The notes: generated by a model not told the origin, from the letters alone. Positions 1 through 6,945 are shown, counted from the stretch's first letter. The stretch is 22,868 bases of DNA from Bacteroidia bacterium (GCA_905373665.1 CAJPTV010000021.1:1-22868); one strand, 5' to 3'. Numbers and translations: made by a program.

Positions 1-77
1 ACCGGAATCGAACCGGTACGGCTTCATCAGCCACAGGATTTTAAGTCCTGCGTGTCTACCTATTCCACCACCCGGGC
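1..77 (-). tRNA. tRNA-Leu (anticodon UAA), 3' end cut off by the window edge
   Basis: Read on the minus strand, the sequence starts GCCCGGG (acceptor 5' half, at 77) and shows a D arm, an anticodon arm whose loop reads CTTAAAA with anticodon TAA, a long class II variable arm (about 52 to 20), and a T arm with GGTTCGATTCC. The long variable arm and the UAA anticodon give leucine. The 3' acceptor strand lies beyond base 1, so the gene is partial here. A terminator for tRNA-Gly lies 30 bp upstream, so this tRNA either relies on read-through or has its own start. A near-match to the -7 element (TAGTGTTTG, one base too long) ends 6 bp before the gene, which is weak evidence for a separate promoter. 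Confidence 0.93.
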
Positions 78-106
78 AACCACAAACACTACCATACACG
101 TAAGCT

Positions 107-137
107 AAAAAAAGAAGGCATCGGAGACCGACACCTT
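107..137 (-). terminator. Intrinsic terminator directly after tRNA-Gly
   Basis: On the minus strand AAGGTGTCGG and CCGATGCCTT form a 10-bp stem (two central G-U pairs) around a 3-nt loop, followed by CTTTTTTT. It starts 6 bp after the tRNA-Gly 3' end and before tRNA-Leu. The wobbles pair only on the minus-strand RNA, which fits termination in that direction. Confidence 0.72.
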
Positions 138-142
138 CCTAG

Positions 143-215
143 AGCGGAAAACGAGACTCGAACTCGCGACCCCAACCTTGGCAAGGTTGTGCTCTACCAA
201 CTGAGCTATTTCCGC
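143..215 (-). tRNA. tRNA-Gly (anticodon GCC)
   Basis: The minus strand gives a complete 73-nt class I cloverleaf. The acceptor GCGGAAA pairs with TTTCCGC, with discriminator T. The D arm is AGCTC..GAGC, the anticodon loop TTGCCAA carries GCC, and the T arm contains GTTCGAGTC. CCA is not encoded. The gene is the first of two tRNAs on this strand and is preceded by a strong Bacteroidetes-type promoter about 60 bp upstream. Confidence 0.96.
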
Positions 216-276
216 AACACGTTCCCCTCTTTCAACCCACCTCATCTGCGGCTTAGTTTCTCCCTCAACCGCGATA

Positions 277-308
277 CAAAGGTATGACCTTTTTTCTTAT
301 CCTCCAAA
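277..308 (-). promoter_or_regulatory. Bacteroidetes-type promoter for the tRNA genes
   Basis: The minus strand reads TTTG (308-305), a 20-nt spacer, then TACCTTTG (284-277). This matches the published Bacteroides consensus TTTG at -33 and TAnnTTTG at -7, with the expected spacing. Transcription would start near 270 and reach tRNA-Gly after about 55 nt. It is the best full promoter match in the window. Confidence 0.75.
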
Positions 309-372
309 TCTTCCAAGCAACTTTTTCTTTCCGCCCTGCACAATAGACTGTATTTCAACAACAAAGGCAAGC

Positions 373-424
373 AAAAAAAAGAGCCCTCAAGAGAGAAGGA
401 ATCACTCTTGAGGGCTTTTTTTAT
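373..424 (-). terminator. Intrinsic terminator after the greA-HIT operon
   Basis: GCCCTCAAGAG (383-393) and CTCTTGAGGGC (405-415) form a perfect 11-bp stem around an 11-nt loop. On the minus strand the stem is followed by TCTTTTTTTT. On the plus strand it is followed by seven T, so it could work in both directions. It sits 19 bp past the HIT stop codon. Confidence 0.9.
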
Positions 425-434
425 ACTTCCTCTA

Positions 435-830
435 CTACACAATCTTCGAACGAATGGCAGCTGCCAACTCTTGATACTCTGCTGGCGATAAGGAAAGTCT
501 CGGCAAACCGAAATCAAGACTCCCCACCTCTTGCAACGGTACTAAGTGCATGTGTGCATGGGGCACCTCAATCCCCACCACAGCCAAACCGATACGCTTG
601 CAAGGCACGACGGTCTCTATCGCTCGCGCCACACGTTGTGCAAAAGGCAACATAGCGGTGAGGATATCTTGTGGGAGGTCAAAGATGTAATCCACTTCCT
701 GTAGGGGGACGACCAATGCATGTCCACGCTGTATGGGGCTAATATCAAGGAAGGAGATAAAATGCTCATCGCGTGCTAACTCATAACACGGGATCTCTCC
801 CTGAATAATCTTTGTAAAAATGGAAGCCAT
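435..830 (-). CDS. HIT family (histidine triad) nucleotide-binding protein
   Basis: 131 residues, the usual length for a single-domain HIT protein of the Hint branch, a soluble nucleoside phosphoramidate or dinucleotide hydrolase. The histidine triad H91-A-H93-M-H95-L-V is intact, H95 being followed by the usual hydrophobic pair, and the N-terminal strand with I4-F5 and the 'RGHALVVP' segment (residues 35-42) matches the nucleotide-binding core. The gene starts 20 bp after greA on the same strand and shares its terminator at 373-424, so the two form one operon. The physiological substrate of bacterial HIT proteins is poorly known and is not shown by the sequence. Family assignment is secure; a specific role is not. 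Confidence 0.93.
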   Translation of the reverse strand: MASIFTKIIQGEIPCYELARDEHFISFLDISPIQRGHALVVPLQEVDYIFDLPQDILTAMLPFAQRVARAIETVVPCKRIGLAVVGIEVPHAHMHLVPLQEVGSLDFGLPRLSLSPAEYQELAAAIRSKIV

Positions 831-850
831 GGCTCTGAAAGAGAAATTGA

Positions 851-1324
851 CTAAAGCCCTATCGATAAGATCTCGATTTCTTGCACCCCACTGGGCACCT
901 GTACCTTCACGACATCGCCGACCTTATGTCCCAAGAGCGCACTGGCGATAGGCGTTTCTACGGCGAGCTTCTTTTCTCGGAGATCTGCCTCGCTCTGCGA
1001 TACGAGTTTGAACTCCATTTCTTGCCCCATCGTATGGTTCTTCAGCTTCACACGACAGTGTAGTTGCACTTTCGAGAGATCTAACTTCGAGGTATCTAGC
1101 AAACGAGCCCTTGAGAGAGTCTCCTCGAGTTTCGCTATTTGATTTTCTAAGAATAGCTGTGCTTCTTTCGCAGCATCGTACTCTGCATTTTCAGAAAGAT
1201 CGCCTTTATCACGAGCCTCGGAAATAGCTTGGATAACGGCAGGACGCTCAACGGTCTTCAAGTGCGTGAGCTCAGCCTCTAGTTTGGCGAGCCCTTCGGG
1301 GGTGAGATAGATAAAATCCGACAT
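851..1324 (-). CDS. greA: Transcription elongation factor GreA
   Basis: 157 residues, full length for GreA. Residues 1-75 form the antiparallel coiled coil that enters the RNA polymerase secondary channel. The tip motif 'GDLSENAEYDAAKE' carries the two acidic residues D42 and E45 that hold the second catalytic Mg ion, so backtracked RNA cleavage should be intact. Residues 80-157 are the C-terminal FKBP-like domain, with the typical 'ASALLGHKVGDVV' segment. It is the first gene of a greA-HIT operon. Its leader contains a -7 promoter match at 1421-1428 followed by a terminator-like hairpin at 1364-1402, suggesting premature termination as a control point. The leader shows only a poor Shine-Dalgarno sequence, common in this phylum. 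Confidence 0.97.
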   Translation of the reverse strand: MSDFIYLTPEGLAKLEAELTHLKTVERPAVIQAISEARDKGDLSENAEYDAAKEAQLFLENQIAKLEETLSRARLLDTSKLDLSKVQLHCRVKLKNHTMGQEMEFKLVSQSEADLREKKLAVETPIASALLGHKVGDVVKVQVPSGVQEIEILSIGL

Positions 1325-1363
1325 ATTTACTGGTTGTTACACTCTAGGCACTGATGTGCACAT

Positions 1364-1402
1364 AAAAAAACGGCTTCATACTCCCCTCGCGAAGCATGAG
1401 CC
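1364..1402 (-). terminator. Terminator-like hairpin in the greA leader
   Basis: On the minus strand GGCT-CATGCTT pairs with GAGTATG-A-AGCC (one bulged A, two G-U pairs) around a GC-rich loop, followed by GTTTTTTT. It ends the glycosyltransferase transcript coming from 1479. It also lies between the predicted greA promoter (1421-1428) and the greA start (1324), so it may act as an attenuator for greA. CTAGGC at 1405-1400 overlaps the base of the stem and could instead pair with GCCTAG at 1349-1344. Confidence 0.6.
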
Positions 1403-1420
1403 TAGTTTCTAAACACCGCG

Positions 1421-1428
1421 CAAAGATA
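1421..1428 (-). promoter_or_regulatory. -7 promoter element for greA
   Basis: The minus strand reads TATCTTTG, a full match to TAnnTTTG, with TTCG 19 nt upstream as an imperfect -33 box. Transcription would start near 1414 and give a greA leader of about 90 nt. Confidence 0.55.
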
Positions 1429-1478
1429 CAACTTTTATATAAAACAGCGAACCCTGCAAAGAGTTCCCCCTTGGACAC

Positions 1479-2459
1479 CTAAGAGAAATATCGTCGGAAA
1501 AAGAGCGGTATCCGCATCCAATGAAAAAGAAATCGTGTCATACGACGCCCGTATAGCTGCAATACAAGCTCATCGCTTTTTTGGACATACCTGCGATAAA
1601 AAGCAGCTTCTGTAGAGTCTGGAGCGACCTCGCGCAGACGTTTCTGATAAATCTTCCATACAGCAGAAAGGCGCTTTACCGAATAGATATAAAAAAGAGA
1701 ACGCTCCTTAGGCGAAAGAAGAGGACTCTGTAGCGCATATTGACAACGTTCCCCAAAAGCCTTGAGCCAAGCCTCGTAGACACGAAGCTGGGTCGCAGAA
1801 TTGTTCAAAATACTCCCCCCTTGCTGCACATAGTGATACAAACGCGCTGGCAATATCGCCACATGTGCTGCACGTGCCACGACCTTGTAAATCGTCTGAA
1901 AATCTTCCAATAACTCCCCTTCAGGAAAAGAGATACCATCAAAAAGACGACGAGAAAAGATACGCATGCAAGAATAACTGCGTAGGCTCTGGTCATAGAG
2001 CATCAAAAGCAGGGCTTGTCCCCCTGTCATAACACCTTGCGGCGGAAAAGCGTGCTGCGCTGGTAGCGGGACTCCTGCGAGATCTTCCAAGACATAGTTA
2101 CAGATCACCACATCCGCTCCACTCTCCTCCTGCATAGCCCACATCAGCTCGAGGGTGTTAAGCTCAAGGTAATCGTCACTATCCACAAAGAATATTTTCT
2201 CTGTGCGCGCCTCCCGCAGCCCGATATTGCGTACGGCAGCTAAGCCTCGATTTTCCTGATCTATCAGACGGATACGCGCATCCTTGGATGCCCAAGCCTG
2301 AGCGATAGAGAGGGTGCCGTCTGTCGAACCATCGTTGACCAAGATCACTTCAAAGTCACGGAAGGTCTGATTGCAGATCGACGCCAGACACTTGTCCAAA
2401 AAAGGCTCTACGTTGTAGGCGGGGACGATAATACTCAAACGAGGGGTGTTCTCCATCAT
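1479..2459 (-). CDS. Family 2 glycosyltransferase (GT-A fold)
   Basis: 326 residues. The N-terminal GT-A domain (about 8-120) has 'SIIVPAYNVE', the nucleotide-sugar segment 'VNDGSTDGT' (residues 41-49) and the metal-binding DxD motif as D93-S-D95-D96. The C-terminal part (about 210-326) is helical and Arg-rich, with no transmembrane segment, so it probably acts at the inner face of the membrane on lipid-linked sugars for surface polysaccharide or LPS. Donor and acceptor cannot be told from sequence. The gene stands alone, with terminators on either side (2545-2580 upstream, 1364-1402 downstream) and its own -7 element at 2485-2492, so it is not part of a visible polysaccharide cluster. Two adjacent Met codons leave the start uncertain by one residue. 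Confidence 0.9.
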   Translation of the reverse strand: MMENTPRLSIIVPAYNVEPFLDKCLASICNQTFRDFEVILVNDGSTDGTLSIAQAWASKDARIRLIDQENRGLAAVRNIGLREARTEKIFFVDSDDYLELNTLELMWAMQEESGADVVICNYVLEDLAGVPLPAQHAFPPQGVMTGGQALLLMLYDQSLRSYSCMRIFSRRLFDGISFPEGELLEDFQTIYKVVARAAHVAILPARLYHYVQQGGSILNNSATQLRVYEAWLKAFGERCQYALQSPLLSPKERSLFYIYSVKRLSAVWKIYQKRLREVAPDSTEAAFYRRYVQKSDELVLQLYGRRMTRFLFHWMRIPLFFRRYFS

Positions 2460-2484
2460 CTATTGGGAATAGAACGTTTTACGT

Positions 2485-2492
2485 CAAAAGTA
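2485..2492 (-). promoter_or_regulatory. -7 promoter element for the glycosyltransferase
   Basis: The minus strand reads TACTTTTG, a full TAnnTTTG match 26 bp before the start codon. No good TTTG box lies at the expected distance. It is placed sensibly between the upstream terminator and the gene. Confidence 0.4.
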
Positions 2493-2540
2493 CGGTATTT
2501 TCAGCAAAATCAGACACTACGAGGCTTGTAGTAGGTGCAA

Positions 2541-2580
2541 AAATAAAGTACAGACACCCAAGAGGGAGTGTCTGTACTTT
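2541..2580 (-). terminator. Intrinsic terminator after the DUF4625 lipoprotein gene
   Basis: AAAGTACAGACAC (2545-2557) and GTGTCTGTACTTT (2568-2580) form a perfect 13-bp stem around a 10-nt loop. On the minus strand it is followed by ATTTTTG. It starts 21 bp beyond the lipoprotein stop codon and closes the regulator-lipoprotein operon. Confidence 0.85.
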
Positions 2581-2601
2581 TAAGGATTTCAGAGAAGTCT
2601 G

Positions 2602-3558
2602 TTATTTTCTCTTGAACTTAATCTCGATGATCTTAGCCTTGGCTTTTGGGAGGTAGAACTTCTTACCACCGACCGTTTCGCCCGCCGCGTAAAGGACATA
2701 CTTAGCCGACTTTTCTGGATTGCGTTCCCACTGAATCGCTTTCCCCTTTCCTTCTCCATTCTCGTTGTCTTTATCCACGCCGATGGTAAGACCGCCCTCA
2801 ACCTCGAGTTCTTTTTCGCCTTTCTCGCTTACCTTCTTGGCTATCACAGCAAAGCACTTTTCGGGCGTAGCCGCAGCCTGCCATGCCGCCTCATCTTTTT
2901 CTACCACATCGGAAGGTAAGAGCATCACACGCACCTCCTTTACGGGGTCATCCTCAGAGTGCCCTTCGAGGGCGCAGGAGAGAATCTCGCTAAAGTAATA
3001 GGTATCTCTAATGGGGAGACGCTCTACGTGGAAGTGCGCATCTTTACCGTGTTCGTGTTCGGAAGCTTCTACAAGCTCGATAGTATGTACTACGTGACTC
3101 TGGTTTCCAGCTTGGTCAGCACAATACACCACGATGTGATAAGAGCTAGGCTTAATCTTCTTCCCCTCGGGCGCCTTGATCTCAATTTCATGGTGATGAA
3201 TATGTTCGTTAATCAACGGCTTGAGTGGCCACTCTTTTTCAAAAGAGAAAGGCACCTTGTCGTCTTTCTCATTTCCATGAACCTCTTCTGCGGTGAGCGT
3301 AGATTTTGCGTGGTTATGTGGCTCAAAGTTGTTGTGAATATCGACCTTATAGGAGGCTAGCTTCCCTCCCCAATCGGTAAAGTCTGCCTCGAAGTGCATG
3401 TGTTTCCCGATTTTCACCTTTGCCCCTTCCTCTGGACCGTGGAGTCGGATTTCGGGCTTCTGCGTATCTTTTTTTTCTTCCTTCTTACAAGCTACTAGCA
3501 AGGTCGCGCTGGCTGCTAGCAGTAAAAGAGAAAATCCCAAACTAAACACTCTCATCAC
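2602..3558 (-). CDS. His-rich DUF4625-type lipoprotein, candidate metal-binding surface protein
   Basis: 318 residues. A hydrophobic signal peptide ends in the lipobox L-V-A-C with C24 as the lipidated Cys, then a Lys/Glu-rich tether. Residues about 34-165 resemble DUF4625, an Ig-like domain of Bacteroidetes lipoproteins. Clusters of His lie at H53/H55, H75/H81/H83, H119/H121-123 and H168/H170/H175/H177. The segment after 185 matches no family I recognise and ends in a Lys-rich tail. The gene starts 33 bp after a Fur-family regulator and follows a TonB receptor on the same strand. A metal-binding or metal-delivery role at the cell surface is inference from the His clusters and neighbours; zinc is the best guess, but heme or another metal is possible. 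It may be an accessory to the receptor, as HmuY is to HmuR, though it is not HmuY. Confidence 0.8.
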   Translation of the reverse strand: MMRVFSLGFSLLLLAASATLLVACKKEEKKDTQKPEIRLHGPEEGAKVKIGKHMHFEADFTDWGGKLASYKVDIHNNFEPHNHAKSTLTAEEVHGNEKDDKVPFSFEKEWPLKPLINEHIHHHEIEIKAPEGKKIKPSSYHIVVYCADQAGNQSHVVHTIELVEASEHEHGKDAHFHVERLPIRDTYYFSEILSCALEGHSEDDPVKEVRVMLLPSDVVEKDEAAWQAAATPEKCFAVIAKKVSEKGEKELEVEGGLTIGVDKDNENGEGKGKAIQWERNPEKSAKYVLYAAGETVGGKKFYLPKAKAKIIEIKFKRK

Positions 3559-3591
3559 TTGTACTGATATTTAGAGAATTCTACAACTCGT

Positions 3592-4098
3592 CTACTTTTG
3601 CGGTTCTTCGCCCGCCTGATGGTGTTTTTGTGCTTGCTCAAGCGCAGCACGCTTCTCGGCCGCCACACAAGCTGCACATTTACCATGTATGGTCAGCTCC
3701 TCCTTTTCGGCAATCGCCCCTGTAGGGAGGACGTAACGTACGGGGTCAATATCATCCAAACAGACGACTTTTCCACATACAGCACAGTGGAAATGCCCGT
3801 GCGGGGTCTTTTTCGAGAGCTTGGCGCTCAGCGCATATTTGACGGTAAAGGGATCGACCATAATCCGATGTATAATCTCCTTTTCCTCTAAGACGCGGAG
3901 GGTACGGTAAAAGGTGGTTCGATCAAATTCACCTGCTAAACGCGCTGTCAGCTCCTTTTCGGATAGCGCACTTGATTGTTCTGCAAGACAACGCAAAACG
4001 GCAGCCCTACAGGGAGTGCGGCGCAAGCCACTTGCGTCCCAAATGGTTTTCTCTAAAACCCTTCCTCGTTTCTTTTCTGGTCTACGATTCTGTTCCAT
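3592..4098 (-). CDS. Fur-family metalloregulator, Zur-like
   Basis: 168 residues. A winged-helix DNA-binding domain (about 25-90) has the recognition segment 'FDRTTFYRTLRVLEE' (58-72). The metal region 'HGHFHCAVCG' (100-109) supplies H100, H102, H104, C105 and C108, and a second pair 'HGKCAAC' gives H138, C141 and C144, so the structural Cys4 zinc site is complete. The tail is charged with an extra HH at 159-160. A short N-terminal basic extension precedes the usual start of the fold. The downstream His-rich lipoprotein is in the same operon. Zur is favoured over Fur or PerR because of the neighbours, not because of a decisive residue. A TTGCAA-centred palindrome at 4153-4162 upstream suggests self-regulation. 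Confidence 0.88.
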   Translation of the reverse strand: MEQNRRPEKKRGRVLEKTIWDASGLRRTPCRAAVLRCLAEQSSALSEKELTARLAGEFDRTTFYRTLRVLEEKEIIHRIMVDPFTVKYALSAKLSKKTPHGHFHCAVCGKVVCLDDIDPVRYVLPTGAIAEKEELTIHGKCAACVAAEKRAALEQAQKHHQAGEEPQK

Positions 4099-4152
4099 TT
4101 CAGTGGTGGATACTAATGCAATTCTTGTGCCAAGATGAGTTACTTGCTACCG

Positions 4153-4162
4153 TATTGCAATA
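4153..4162. promoter_or_regulatory. Palindrome upstream of the Fur-family gene, candidate operator
   Basis: TATTGCAATA is a perfect 10-bp palindrome 55 bp before the regulator start. On the minus strand it overlaps TAATATTG, a 7-of-8 kind of match to the -7 element, where a bound repressor would block transcription. The TTGCAA core is shared with the array upstream of the TonB receptor. A small hairpin (GCCTA-GTAA-TAGGC, 4198-4211) lies further upstream. The rest of 4099-4306 shows nothing else clear, and no terminator for the receptor gene. Confidence 0.4.
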
Positions 4163-4306
4163 TTACTACCTTTTTATTTTTCAACCATCCTTCAAACGCC
4201 TAGTAATAGGCATTTATTATAGTTTCGCGGCAGAGTGTTGGTGAATGGAGTAATTTAGTAGATGTATAATATTTACCGTAAAATGTTCACTGCCATTCGC
4301 ACGTGT

Positions 4307-6718
4307 CTAAAAAGCACAGGAGAGCTCCAGATTCCACGAACGCCCGGGCTCTGGCAACCCTAGGGCTCGATAATAGCTCAGGTGGTTGAAATAGCGTGTA
4401 TTGGCTAGATTACGCCCTCCTGTGCGCAGCGACCACTCCCCTATTGCCGTGCGACGCCGATAGGTGAACATCACATCCATCCGTAACGAACTCGGGGTTT
4501 CGAGCTCGTTACGCGCAATCCGTTCTTGTGCAGCGGCATAGTGTCCTTCGCCCTCAAGGGTAAATTTTCCCCAAGTGGTGGGAATAAAAGGAAGCGTCCA
4601 ACTGAGCACTCCACGAAGCGTAATTGGCGGGGCAAAAGGCAGCGGATAGCCGTCCGTTAGATTATCCAGATAGACCCACGAGGCATTTCCACTAAAGGAA
4701 AGCGACTGGAGGAGGTGACCGTGGAGCTCCATTTCTCCCCCGTATGAAAGAATGTGCGCCTGTGTGAACTGGTAAATCAGCCCTCCGTCAGGCAATTTTG
4801 ACCAGCGCGGGGTCGGTTCGAGGTAGATATAATTGGGGTAGTAAGAGGCGAAAGGATTGAGCCCAACACGCCAATTGTAGAAAGAGAAAATGTACTCTAA
4901 ATCTGCTTGATAACCCACTTCGGAATTGAGCGTGGCGTCACCGCGCTCGTGTCGAAAAGAGCCGTGATGGATACCATTAGCAGCCAATTCGTGGACGCTC
5001 GGGAGGCGGAAACTACGTCCTAGAGAGCCCTTGAGGGTGCTATGAGTAGAGATTTGCCAGCTTGCCCCAAGCGCACCGCTGATATTCCAAAAGTCACGGT
5101 GAAGGTTGGGGCTCAGGTTCGCATAGGCCTCTACGTCTGCTTTTGTAAGTCCTTGGTAAGAAGAGAGGTAATGGGCAAGAATGGGGTCGTAATGGCTATA
5201 GATACGATAGTGCCCCCAGTCGCCGCGAAAGCCCGCTTCAAGACGCAGTCTATCCGTTAACTGGTGGGAGAAGGTAACAAATCCGCCAAAGGTATAGCGT
5301 TGGTAACGTGGGAGCAGGAAGCTATAGCCGCCAAACGTATGATTTTGTAGCTGCGCCTCCGCACCGAACTCTAACTGATTGGTAGTGGAGAGTTTATAGA
5401 CAAGGCGCTCGACCGCTGTAAGTGTTTGTAAACGAAACGAGAGTTCGCGATCGGCATCTTGCTCTGGGCGCTTTTGGTTAGGAAAGTGGGTGTGAAATGA
5501 TGAGTATTCGTCGCGCGCGTTGTACTGATAACCAAGGTCGGTGTAATGAGTCCAAGCACTTCCGTGGGGATTAGAGCGGTAATTGAGGATCAGCTTCGTA
5601 TGCCCCGCTGTCGCGTAAGGGTATTCTATGTTACGGGCGTTGCCGTCTGGGTTAACGCGCTCTGGTGAGGGGATGCCATGCGAGCCGGGAAAGAATCCCA
5701 TCTTTTGTGCCACGTGGCTTGCAGTAAAAGCGAAGAGACCGTAGGGTGTATCCCAACCGAGGGAGAGAGCTCCGTCGCGTTCATAGCCCGCTGTATTTTT
5801 AAGCCGCCCACCGTGAATCGGTAATTTTTGGGTGAGGTAAACCAGCGTGTCTTGTGGCACGGCGTAGTCGCCATAATCCGTGGCCGTGAGCGTGAGATTC
5901 GCAAAGAAACGCTGAGCAGCATAAGAGCTCTTTGCCGATGCTCCAAAGAGCTGAGCGTTAGAGGCGTACCAAGTAAGCACCTTGCCATGCCAACCGTCGA
6001 GTGGGCGTGGGATATCGGCATTAACGACAATCGCCCCGCCCATGGCATCGCCACCAAAACGGAGACTCGTAGCTCCCTTATAGACCCCGACGTGTTCGGC
6101 AGCCATCTGGTCAAGTTCTAGCCCATGATCTGCCCCCCACTGTTGTCCCTCCTGTTTGATGCCACGGTCTAGAACCACGATGCGGTTAAAGCCCATTCCC
6201 CGAATCATCGGTTTACTCGCTCCATTTCCAATAGTCATTGCGTGGACACCGGCGACCTGTTCTAGGGTTTGTGAAAGGGTGGGTTGTCTGCGTTGAGAGA
6301 TGAGCTCAGCCCCCACGACCCGCAAGGTTTGTGTCGTAGCCTTTTGCTTAGAAGCGGCATAGTTGGCCGTGATACGCACCGACTCAATATCGACCGAGGA
6401 GGAGCGGAGCGCGATATGGAGATCACAGTTGGGGTAAAAGGCGAGCGCCACTCCAGAACGTTCGTAGCCAATGCTCTCGACAATCAGCGAATCTGCCAAT
6501 GCCCCGCGGTAGGCAAAACGGAAACGACCGATCGAATCGGTATATCCTCCGTAGGGCGTACCGCGAAGGTGTACAAGAGCCCCCGCCACCCCCTTAGGTT
6601 CGTTTTGAGAGACGACTCTTCCCTCAATCCAAGTTTGTTGTGCGGCGAGCGAAAGAGAGAGTAAAGAGAAAACAGCCCATAGAGCAATACGAGCGAAAAC
6701 AACGGTATTTCGGAGCAT
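4307..6718 (-). CDS. TonB-dependent outer-membrane receptor, candidate metal (zinc) importer
   Basis: About 803 residues from the chosen start. A signal peptide (1-27, ending SLAAQ) is followed by a CarboxypepD_reg-like domain (about 31-110), a plug (about 125-240 with 'QTLEQVAGVHA' and 'KPMIRGMGFNRIVVLDRG') and a beta-barrel ending in Phe, as outer-membrane barrels do. The barrel carries 'LPSVHELAANGIHHGSF', also seen in ZnuD-like and related receptors, plus His-rich loops such as 'SSFHTHF'. The frame stays open for 59 more codons upstream, but that part runs through a noncoding tandem repeat and an operator-like array. The start at 6718 has GGAAGG at a good distance and gives a clean signal peptide. 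Followed at 208 bp by the Fur-family regulator and His-rich lipoprotein. Substrate is inferred only. Confidence 0.87.
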   Translation of the reverse strand: MLRNTVVFARIALWAVFSLLSLSLAAQQTWIEGRVVSQNEPKGVAGALVHLRGTPYGGYTDSIGRFRFAYRGALADSLIVESIGYERSGVALAFYPNCDLHIALRSSSVDIESVRITANYAASKQKATTQTLRVVGAELISQRRQPTLSQTLEQVAGVHAMTIGNGASKPMIRGMGFNRIVVLDRGIKQEGQQWGADHGLELDQMAAEHVGVYKGATSLRFGGDAMGGAIVVNADIPRPLDGWHGKVLTWYASNAQLFGASAKSSYAAQRFFANLTLTATDYGDYAVPQDTLVYLTQKLPIHGGRLKNTAGYERDGALSLGWDTPYGLFAFTASHVAQKMGFFPGSHGIPSPERVNPDGNARNIEYPYATAGHTKLILNYRSNPHGSAWTHYTDLGYQYNARDEYSSFHTHFPNQKRPEQDADRELSFRLQTLTAVERLVYKLSTTNQLEFGAEAQLQNHTFGGYSFLLPRYQRYTFGGFVTFSHQLTDRLRLEAGFRGDWGHYRIYSHYDPILAHYLSSYQGLTKADVEAYANLSPNLHRDFWNISGALGASWQISTHSTLKGSLGRSFRLPSVHELAANGIHHGSFRHERGDATLNSEVGYQADLEYIFSFYNWRVGLNPFASYYPNYIYLEPTPRWSKLPDGGLIYQFTQAHILSYGGEMELHGHLLQSLSFSGNASWVYLDNLTDGYPLPFAPPITLRGVLSWTLPFIPTTWGKFTLEGEGHYAAAQERIARNELETPSSLRMDVMFTYRRRTAIGEWSLRTGGRNLANTRYFNHLSYYRALGLPEPGRSWNLELSCAF

Positions 6719-6740
6719 CTGGCAAATCCTTCCCATAGAC

Positions 6741-6773
6741 GCAACAATAACGCAACAGTGTTGCAAATGTTGT
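6741..6773. promoter_or_regulatory. Operator-like array of GCAACA half-sites upstream of the TonB receptor
   Basis: Four related half-sites lie within 33 bp: GCAACA at 6741, GCAACA at 6752 (exactly 11 bp later, one helical turn), TGTTGC at 6759 and TGTTGT at 6768. The middle two form a perfect 13-bp palindrome, GCAACA-G-TGTTGC (6752-6764). The array ends 23 bp before the receptor start, where a repressor would cover the promoter. A Fur-family protein encoded downstream is the obvious candidate ligand, but that is inference. Confidence 0.5.
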
Positions 6774-6807
6774 ATCCTTGCGTCCGCTCTCCTGTCTTCT
6801 TCTGGCG

Positions 6808-6945
6808 CTAAGGGCGCGCCGCCCAGTGGGCGCAATGTGCGGTAAATGCAAATCACCGAGGCGGGTCCTAAGGGCGGACGGCCCAGTGGGCGCAATGTGC
6901 GGTAAAATGCAAATCACAGAGGCGGGTTCTAAGGGCGGACGGCCC
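6808..6945. repeat. Tandem repeat of about 60 bp, two full copies and a partial third
   Basis: Copy one is 6808-6867 (60 bp), copy two 6868-6928 (61 bp, one extra A in an A run), and a third copy breaks off at about 6945. Each copy starts CTAAGGGCG and differs at only a few bases. Both full copies contain the 11-bp palindrome GCCCA-G-TGGGC (6821-6831 and 6881-6891). The region is markedly G+C-rich. It is not coding: the receptor frame runs through it only by chance. Confidence 0.88.

Noticed and set aside
242..517. Open frame of 91 codons on the minus strand.
   Set aside because: It overlaps the end of the HIT gene in another frame, runs through a terminator and the tRNA promoter, and has no family resemblance.
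6719..6895. N-terminal extension of the TonB receptor frame (59 codons).
   Set aside because: It crosses the tandem repeat and the operator-like array, adds no domain, and would place residues before a clear signal peptide. The start at 6718 has a good ribosome binding site.
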